NCBI GenBank assembly: GCA_964587155.1
Contig: CAZPKF010000004.1
Location: 62,001-126,000, forward strand
DNA length: 64,000 nt
Origin: Hallerella sp964587155
Lineage (GTDB): Bacteria; Fibrobacterota; Fibrobacteria; Fibrobacterales; Fibrobacteraceae
Direction: 5' to 3'
Each line of letters opens with the position of its first letter. Position 1 is the stretch's first letter. The translations under genes and the position numbers were made by a program. The notes under the pieces are model-generated. The model ran no database searches. It was not told the DNA's origin and saw nothing but the letters and a program-made list of their open reading frames with translations. Of this stretch, positions 59,210 through 64,000 are shown one piece after another.

Positions 59210-59992
59210 TTACATGTCCTTGCCGTATACCTTTTCGGCATACGTTGCTGTCGCCATCAGATATTCGCGGTTCATCTTGGCGATGTAATCCACGGTGATA
59301 CCCTTCGGGCAAGCAGCCTGGCATTCGTAAAGGTTCGTGCAATTGCCGAATCCTTCCTTGTCCATCTGAGCGACCATCGCGAGTACACGCTTTTTCGCTT
59401 CCACTTTACCTTGCGGCAAGTAAGAAAGATGGCTGACCTTCGCCGAAACGAAGAGCATTGCAGAAGAATTTTTACAAGCGGCAACGCAAGCACCACAACC
59501 GATGCAAGCGGCGGCATCAAAGGCGCGATCCGCTTGATCCTTGGGTACAGGAATCGACGCCGCTTCCGGAGCCGCACCTGTATTCACGTTCACGAAACCA
59601 CCCGCTTGAATGATTCTATCAAACGCACCGCGGTTTACTACGCAATCCTTGATGACTGGGAATGCGGATGCGCGCCACGGTTCAATCACGATCGTGTCGC
59701 CGTCTTTGAACTTACGCATGTGAAGTTGGCATGTGGTAATCGCATGGTCAGGACCGTGCGGCATCCCGTTGATGACCAAAGAGCACATGCCGCAAATGCC
59801 TTCACGGCAATCGTGGTCAAATGCAAATCCTTCACGGCCTTGCTTCATTTCACGGTCGTTCACGATGTCGAGCATTTCGAGGAAAGACATATCCGGGGAA
59901 ATGCCGTCGATTTTGACAGTTTCGAACTGGCCTTTTGTCTTGGCGTTCTTCTGACGCCAAATTTTGAGTGTCAAATGCATATTGTCGCTCAT
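59210..59992 (-). CDS. frdB: Succinate dehydrogenase/fumarate reductase iron-sulfur subunit
   Basis: 260 residues. The N-terminal plant-type ferredoxin domain has CREGICGMCSLVING and CQLHMRKF for the [2Fe-2S] cluster. The C-terminal part has CIGCGACVAACKN ([4Fe-4S]) and NLYECQAACPKGI ([3Fe-4S]). It passes electrons between the FAD subunit and the membrane quinone site. The ATG at 59992 overlaps the frdA stop (TAATG); the longer frame to 60085 lies inside frdA. In a succinate-forming anaerobe it would run as fumarate reductase, but the sequence alone does not fix the direction, so the symbol could equally be sdhB. Confidence 0.95.
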   Translation of the reverse strand: MSDNMHLTLKIWRQKNAKTKGQFETVKIDGISPDMSFLEMLDIVNDREMKQGREGFAFDHDCREGICGMCSLVINGMPHGPDHAITTCQLHMRKFKDGDTIVIEPWRASAFPVIKDCVVNRGAFDRIIQAGGFVNVNTGAAPEAASIPVPKDQADRAFDAAACIGCGACVAACKNSSAMLFVSAKVSHLSYLPQGKVEAKKRVLAMVAQMDKEGFGNCTNLYECQAACPKGITVDYIAKMNREYLMATATYAEKVYGKDM

Positions 59993-61905
59993 TATTTGTA
60001 ACTCCGCGTCACGAGGTGAACATTGTCGAATGTGAGAGGTTCCTTGGAAAGTTCCGGATTTTGTCCTTCGCCCTTGTATTCCCAAGCTCCAACGTAGCAG
60101 AAGTGTTCATCGTCGCGCATGGCTTCGCCTTCTGCAGTTTGGTGCTCTTCGCGGAAATGTCCGCCACAAGATTCTTCGCGATGCAAAGCGTCGCGGGCAA
60201 GGAGTTCCGCAAATTCGAGGAAGTCTGCCACATGGTTCGCATTTTCGAGGTTCTGGTTGAAATCCCCTTCGCCACCGAGAACATTTGCGTTCTCCCAGAA
60301 TTCCGCACGGATTTCCGGAATGCGTTCAAGAGCCTTTTCAAGGCCAGCCTTGTTTCTGCCCATGCCAACATAGTCCCACATCACCTGACCGAGTTCGCGG
60401 TGAATTTCGGAGACGTTCTTCTTGCCGTGAATGTTCAGAATCTTGTTCAAACGCTCCATGGTCTGGGCTTCTGCTTCCTTAAACGCCGGATCCGAAGCAG
60501 AAACCTTTTCGAGTTTCGTGCCCGCGAAGTAGCCGCCAATGGTATAAGGAATTACGAAGTATCCATCGGAAAGTCCCTGCATCAGAGCAGAGGCTCCAAG
60601 ACGGTTCGCACCGTGATCAGAGAAGTTCGCTTCGCCGAGGACAAAGCAGCCCGGAATCGTACTCATCAGGTTGTAATCCACCCAAAGCCCGCCCATGGTA
60701 TAGTGGCTGGCCGGATAGATGCGCATCGGAACCTTGTAAGGATCCTCATCCGTGATTTTTTCATACATCTGGAAAAGGTTGCCGTATTTAGCAGAAACAC
60801 CGGCAACACCCATCCGCTTAATCGCATCGGCAAAATCAAGATATACAGCGCGTTTTGTTGCACCGACACCCATGCCTTGGTCACAAACCATCTTCGCATT
60901 GCGAGATGCCACATCACGCGGAACGAGGTTGCCAAACGACGGATAACGTTCTTCCAAATAGTAATACCGTTCGCTTTCCGGAATTTCATTGGCAGGACGT
61001 GTATCGCCAACTTTCTTCGGAACCCAAATTCGGCCATCGTTACGGAGAGATTCACTCATCAAAGTGAGCTTCGATTGGTGATCGCCTGTAACCGGAATGC
61101 ACGTCGGGTGAATTTGTGTGTAGCAGGGGTTTGCAAAAAGAGCGCCCTTTTTGTAAGCTTGCCAAGCGGGGCTGACATTACATCCCTTCGCATTCGTCGA
61201 AAGATAGAACACGTTGCCGTAACCACCGGTTGCAAGACAGACCGCATCCGCTTCATAGCTTTCAAGAGCGCCTGTAATAAGGTTGCGCACCACAATGCCG
61301 CGGGCCTTTCCGTCAATGACGACCAAATCTTGCATGTCGCGGCGCGGGAAAATTTTCACCGAGCCCTTGGCAACTTGACGCATCAAAGCTTGATAAGCGC
61401 CGAGCAAAAGTTGCTGACCGGTCTGTCCACGAGCGTAGAATGTACGGGAAACCTGAGTACCGCCGAAGGAACGGTTGGCCAAAAGTCCACCGTAATCACG
61501 TCCAAAGGGAACGCCTTGGGCCACGCACTGGTCAATGATCAAATTCGAGTTTTCCGCAAGGCGGTGCACGTTCGCTTCGCGAGCGCGGAAGTCTCCGCCC
61601 TTGACGGTATCATAGAAAAGACGATAAACCGAGTCGCCGTCATTCGTGTAATTTTTCGCAGCGTTGATACCGCCCTGAGCAGCAATCGAGTGGGCGCGGC
61701 GCGGAGAATCCTGATAGCAGAAAGCCATCACGTTGTATCCGAGTTCGCCGAGAGATGCGGCAGCAGAAGCACCAGCAAGACCCGTACCAACGACAATGAC
61801 CTTGAATTTACGTTTGTTTGTCGGATTCACCAATTTAAGTTCGAACTTATGGCGCGTCCACTTTTCGGAGATGGAACCACCGGGAATATGTGCATCCAAA
61901 ATCAT
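59992..61905 (-). CDS. frdA: Succinate dehydrogenase/fumarate reductase flavoprotein subunit
   Basis: 637 residues. The FAD-binding motif is IVVGTGLAGASAAASLGELGY, and the covalent-FAD His lies in RRAHSIAAQGGINAAKN. RSFGGTQVSRTFYARGQTGQQ, HPTCIPVTGDHQSKLTLMSE (substrate-binding His/Arg region) and SHYTMGGLWVDYNLMST are conserved. The size and spacing resemble the Bacteroidetes/epsilon type paired with a single cytochrome b subunit. The ATG at 61905 follows GGAGATCGC, with 1 bp to the frdC stop. It converts fumarate and succinate, giving the main fermentation product in this group. Confidence 0.97.
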   Translation of the reverse strand: MILDAHIPGGSISEKWTRHKFELKLVNPTNKRKFKVIVVGTGLAGASAAASLGELGYNVMAFCYQDSPRRAHSIAAQGGINAAKNYTNDGDSVYRLFYDTVKGGDFRAREANVHRLAENSNLIIDQCVAQGVPFGRDYGGLLANRSFGGTQVSRTFYARGQTGQQLLLGAYQALMRQVAKGSVKIFPRRDMQDLVVIDGKARGIVVRNLITGALESYEADAVCLATGGYGNVFYLSTNAKGCNVSPAWQAYKKGALFANPCYTQIHPTCIPVTGDHQSKLTLMSESLRNDGRIWVPKKVGDTRPANEIPESERYYYLEERYPSFGNLVPRDVASRNAKMVCDQGMGVGATKRAVYLDFADAIKRMGVAGVSAKYGNLFQMYEKITDEDPYKVPMRIYPASHYTMGGLWVDYNLMSTIPGCFVLGEANFSDHGANRLGASALMQGLSDGYFVIPYTIGGYFAGTKLEKVSASDPAFKEAEAQTMERLNKILNIHGKKNVSEIHRELGQVMWDYVGMGRNKAGLEKALERIPEIRAEFWENANVLGGEGDFNQNLENANHVADFLEFAELLARDALHREESCGGHFREEHQTAEGEAMRDDEHFCYVGAWEYKGEGQNPELSKEPLTFDNVHLVTRSYK

Positions 61906-61906
61906 A

Positions 61907-62755
61907 TTAGCGATCTCCTTCTACGATATACGAAACCTGAAATTCGTCTGCGGAAACAGAGAAAGAAATTTTCTTCGCTTTAGCAGCTTCTTCTTGAACC
62001 TTTTGTTTGCCTTCGAGCTCAATCTGCTTTTGGTGAGAAGCATTGCGCAACGCTTCTGTGCCCGGCTGATGGGCAATGTAGCAGCTGAAAGCAGCTTCGA
62101 AAGCGAATCCCAACGCAACAACCACGCTGTAAACAACACCGATGATTTCAATAATCGGTGTCCATTTCTGGTGGGCAATGCCAAGCGTCTGGAACGCAGA
62201 AGCAATCGCATGGAACAGGTGCATGCCAATAACAAACATGCTGATCAGGTAGAAGACTGTCCAAATCGGATTTGCAAACATATCAATTGTGGTGAGCCAC
62301 ATATCGCGAATCACTTCGCCGGCTTCATTTTCATACAGATAATGCGTACCGAATTTGAGGACCATCAAATGTTGAATGACAAAACCCAACACGAAAAGAC
62401 CAGACCAGATCATGGTGAAGCTGGCAAACGTTTTATGGCCTTTGCGGGCGTTCACTTCATAAGCTTCGGGGCCGCGCGCCTTGCGGTTTTCAAGCTTCAA
62501 CTTGATAGCCAAAAAGACGTGGATGAAGAAAATGGCAATGAGCCCAATTTCTATGAAGTAGATGATGGGCTTCATTCCCGTCAACAGTTGCGTGTAAGCG
62601 TTATAATGCGCCTGCGCCGCGGATTGGTCCAGGTTTACAAGCTGCAAGTTGCCTATCATGTGCCCTAAAATGAAGAGCGCAATCATGGCCCCCGTGCAAC
62701 CCATAATCTGCTTCTTTCCGATGGAGGAAGTCAGATATTTGATGATCCATTGCAT
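61907..62755 (-). CDS. frdC: Succinate dehydrogenase/fumarate reductase cytochrome b subunit
   Basis: 282 residues. Five hydrophobic segments (GCTGAMIALFILGHMIGNL, IYFIEIGLIAIFFIHVFLAI, FTMIWSGLFVLGFVIQHLMV, WTVFYLISMFVIGMHLFHAIA, VVYSVVVALGFAFEAAFSCY). Histidines in LGHMIGN, FFIHVFLA, VIQHLMV and MHLFHAI are placed as in the di-haem cytochrome b558 family (TIGR02046). It anchors FrdA/FrdB and binds quinone. The start is the ATG at 62755 after AAGGAG; the frame to 62809 overlaps ndk and is rejected. The charged C-terminal tail is longer than usual. It sits 35 bp downstream of ndk. Confidence 0.94.
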   Translation of the reverse strand: MQWIIKYLTSSIGKKQIMGCTGAMIALFILGHMIGNLQLVNLDQSAAQAHYNAYTQLLTGMKPIIYFIEIGLIAIFFIHVFLAIKLKLENRKARGPEAYEVNARKGHKTFASFTMIWSGLFVLGFVIQHLMVLKFGTHYLYENEAGEVIRDMWLTTIDMFANPIWTVFYLISMFVIGMHLFHAIASAFQTLGIAHQKWTPIIEIIGVVYSVVVALGFAFEAAFSCYIAHQPGTEALRNASHQKQIELEGKQKVQEEAAKAKKISFSVSADEFQVSYIVEGDR

Positions 62756-62790
62756 GTGGTTTTTGTCTCCTTGTGTGATGTTGACTAAGA

Positions 62791-63246
62791 TTAACCGAGG
62801 ACTTTGCAAGCTTTTTGAGAAGCCGCGTCGTATTCGTAAAGATCTTCCTTCTTGAACCAGAAGGCAACTTCGCGTTCCGCACTGGCAGGGCTGTCGGAAC
62901 TGTGCACAACGTTTTCCGTCATGGACGGGGCGAAATCAAAGCGGAGAGTTCCCGGTTCCGCTTTTTCCGGATTCGTCGCACCGTTGATCGCGCGCACCTT
63001 GGCAATTGCATTTTCACCGGCAAGGGCAATCATGACAGAAGGACCCGCCGTCATATACGCTTCCAATTCGGGGAAGAAAGGCTTGTTCACGTGTTCTGCA
63101 TAAAACCCGCGAGCATCCTCCGAAGTCATCTGGTGCATTTTGAGCCCGACAATAGAAAGCCGCGCACTCGTGTATCTATCCAAGATTCGACCGATTAGAC
63201 CGGATTTCACACCGTTCGGTTTGATCATGGCAAATGTCATTTCCAT
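62791..63246 (-). CDS. ndk: Nucleoside diphosphate kinase
   Basis: 151 residues. It balances nucleoside triphosphate pools. The catalytic His is in NVVHSSDSPASAEREVAFWF (usually NxxHGSDS). MTFAMIKPNGVKSGLIGRI at the N-terminus and SVMIALAGENAIAKVRAINGATNPEKAEPGTLRFDF in the middle are typical. The sequence is of the slightly longer type with an extra C-terminal segment. The ATG at 63246 follows AAGGCGG. It precedes frdC by 35 bp in the same orientation. Confidence 0.95.
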   Translation of the reverse strand: MEMTFAMIKPNGVKSGLIGRILDRYTSARLSIVGLKMHQMTSEDARGFYAEHVNKPFFPELEAYMTAGPSVMIALAGENAIAKVRAINGATNPEKAEPGTLRFDFAPSMTENVVHSSDSPASAEREVAFWFKKEDLYEYDAASQKACKVLG

Positions 63247-63285
63247 ATAATTACCGCCTTAATCTAAGGGTTGCTTTAATATAGT

Positions 63286-64000
63286 TTAATTCAAAGAATT
63301 TTCCTGTTTAGAAATTTTTTCGTTGAGCTCTTCCGTGAGCTTTCCGCCGCTTTCAATATCCCGAAGAAGCCATTCAACATCGCCCTTCATTTCACTTTGA
63401 GGATACTTTCGCAAAAATTCTTGGAACAAAGCTTTCGCTAGAGAATCATTTTTCACGTTTTCGCGGAGAATGAACGCCCGGCTGAACAGCGCTTTTTCGG
63501 CAAAAGGCGAATCCGGCCACAGGGCGCAGTAAGCGGCATAATCCTTTTCGGCATCCGAGAATTTTTCCCGTTCCGCTTCAATTTTGGCGGATTCCAAAAT
63601 CGACTTGGCGAATAGAGAATCGTTCTCGTCGGCGGCAAGGGCATGAATGCGCTGCCATGTCACCCAAGCACCCATCAGGTTTCGCGCCTGATAGAAAGAA
63701 TCCGCCACCACGACTAGTTCTGCCGTTGAATACAAATTCCGATGCGGGAGATAAGCACTGTCCACAACGGTAACAGGATATTTAGTCAAAAGATCTCTTC
63801 TGTACCGTTCAAACCAGCCCTGCGAGAAATTCTTGGACGCCGAGAGGAAAATGCGGATTTTGACGGAATCCAAATCAAGAGTTTTGGGTGCAGAAACCTG
63901 GCTGCGGTAATAGCGGTAAAGGAATTCCTTGTCCGGAGTCTGACGGAAAAGGCCAAGCTCCCCGCGCACATTTTCAAACGGGACATTGGGGAAAAGGGCT
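63286..64000 (-). CDS. Helical repeat (TPR-like) protein, C-terminal part
   Basis: The frame is open to the right window edge, so the N-terminus is missing; 238 residues are visible. The sequence is mostly helical with TPR-like pairs (FYQARNLMGAWVTWQRIHAL, AEKDYAAYCALWPDSPFAEKALFSRAF, LAKALFQEFLRKYPQSEMKGDVEWLL). The phrase FLRKYPQSEMKGDVEWLLRDI resembles BamD/YbgF-type tetratrico domains. An envelope-assembly role is possible but the part seen is not enough. It lies 39 bp upstream of ndk. Confidence 0.7.
   Translation of the reverse strand, partial: ALFPNVPFENVRGELGLFRQTPDKEFLYRYYRSQVSAPKTLDLDSVKIRIFLSASKNFSQGWFERYRRDLLTKYPVTVVDSAYLPHRNLYSTAELVVVADSFYQARNLMGAWVTWQRIHALAADENDSLFAKSILESAKIEAEREKFSDAEKDYAAYCALWPDSPFAEKALFSRAFILRENVKNDSLAKALFQEFLRKYPQSEMKGDVEWLLRDIESGGKLTEELNEKISKQENSLN

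Noticed and set aside
59968..61983. 671-codon open frame on the plus strand
   Set aside because: It is entirely antisense to frdA and to the start of frdB and frdC, has no domain and no ribosome site. It is a shadow of codon bias.

Overview
The window reads as a chromosomal segment of a fibrolytic bacterium of the Fibrobacter type (phylum Fibrobacterota). The inference rests on several things seen together: a protein of the TIGR02147 type (41277-42128), a family best known from Fibrobacter; secreted plant-wall enzymes with long poly-serine linkers and C-terminal modules resembling T9SS sorting domains; a fumarate reductase/succinate dehydrogenase operon suited to succinate formation; and promoter-like TAnnTTTG elements of the kind known in the Bacteroidetes/Fibrobacteres group. 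Most of the sequence is ordinary chromosome. No phage, insertion sequence, CRISPR array or rRNA operon was seen.

Layout. 1-9.5 kb: end of an NrnA-like DHH phosphoesterase, an RlmI-like rRNA methyltransferase, glnS, an unknown exported protein, rsmG, a short DnaG-like primase/toprim protein, ilvC and a Gfo/Idh/MocA oxidoreductase. 9.5-10.2 kb: gene-free spacer with a small inverted-repeat element. 10.2-18.3 kb (minus): a rhamnogalacturonan (pectin) locus with a LamG lipoprotein, a PL11 lyase and two CE12-type acetylesterases; the three enzymes carry the same carbohydrate-binding module. 18.4-23.3 kb: a small membrane protein, then a plus-strand operon of an MBL hydrolase, trmB, recN and pgsA. 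23.4 kb: initiator tRNA-Met with an odd T arm. 23.6-26.6 kb: a flippase-like membrane protein, an epimerase and a sugar-kinase-like phosphotransferase.

26.7-30 kb: a trp attenuator (23-residue leader peptide with three tandem Trp codons, antiterminator and terminator), then trpE and a trpG-trpD fusion. 30-32.5 kb: a glycosyltransferase and argH. 32.5-36.1 kb (minus): an overlapping operon aroQ-tyrA-(degenerate aroA-like)-nadK. 36.1-38.1 kb: mnmA and dapF, divergent from aroQ with only 26 bp between start codons. 38.2-41 kb: a large modular GH8 endoglucanase with a seven-copy 45-bp repeat in its linker. 41.3-47.9 kb (minus): the least understood region, a TIGR02147 protein downstream of five overlapping genes for three Ig-like lipoproteins and two PEGA-domain membrane proteins.

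48-53.3 kb (minus): nth, cysE, a Skp/OmpH chaperone and bamA, the last with about 140 extra residues inside one POTRA domain. 53.4-57.2 kb: a TPR-like lipoprotein, a divergent GT5 glycogen-synthase-like protein that has lost the KTGG motif, and an unknown secreted lipoprotein possibly related to glycoside hydrolases. 57.4-59 kb: a Ser/Thr kinase and CvpA. 59.2-64 kb (minus): the three-subunit succinate:quinone oxidoreductase (frdCAB/sdhCAB), ndk, and a tetratrico-like protein cut by the window edge.

The points most worth following up are the trp attenuator, the catalytically stripped AroA-like protein, the five-gene lipoprotein/PEGA operon with its TIGR02147 neighbour, and the group of apparently leaderless starts. 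Strong hairpin terminators separate most units and are listed individually.
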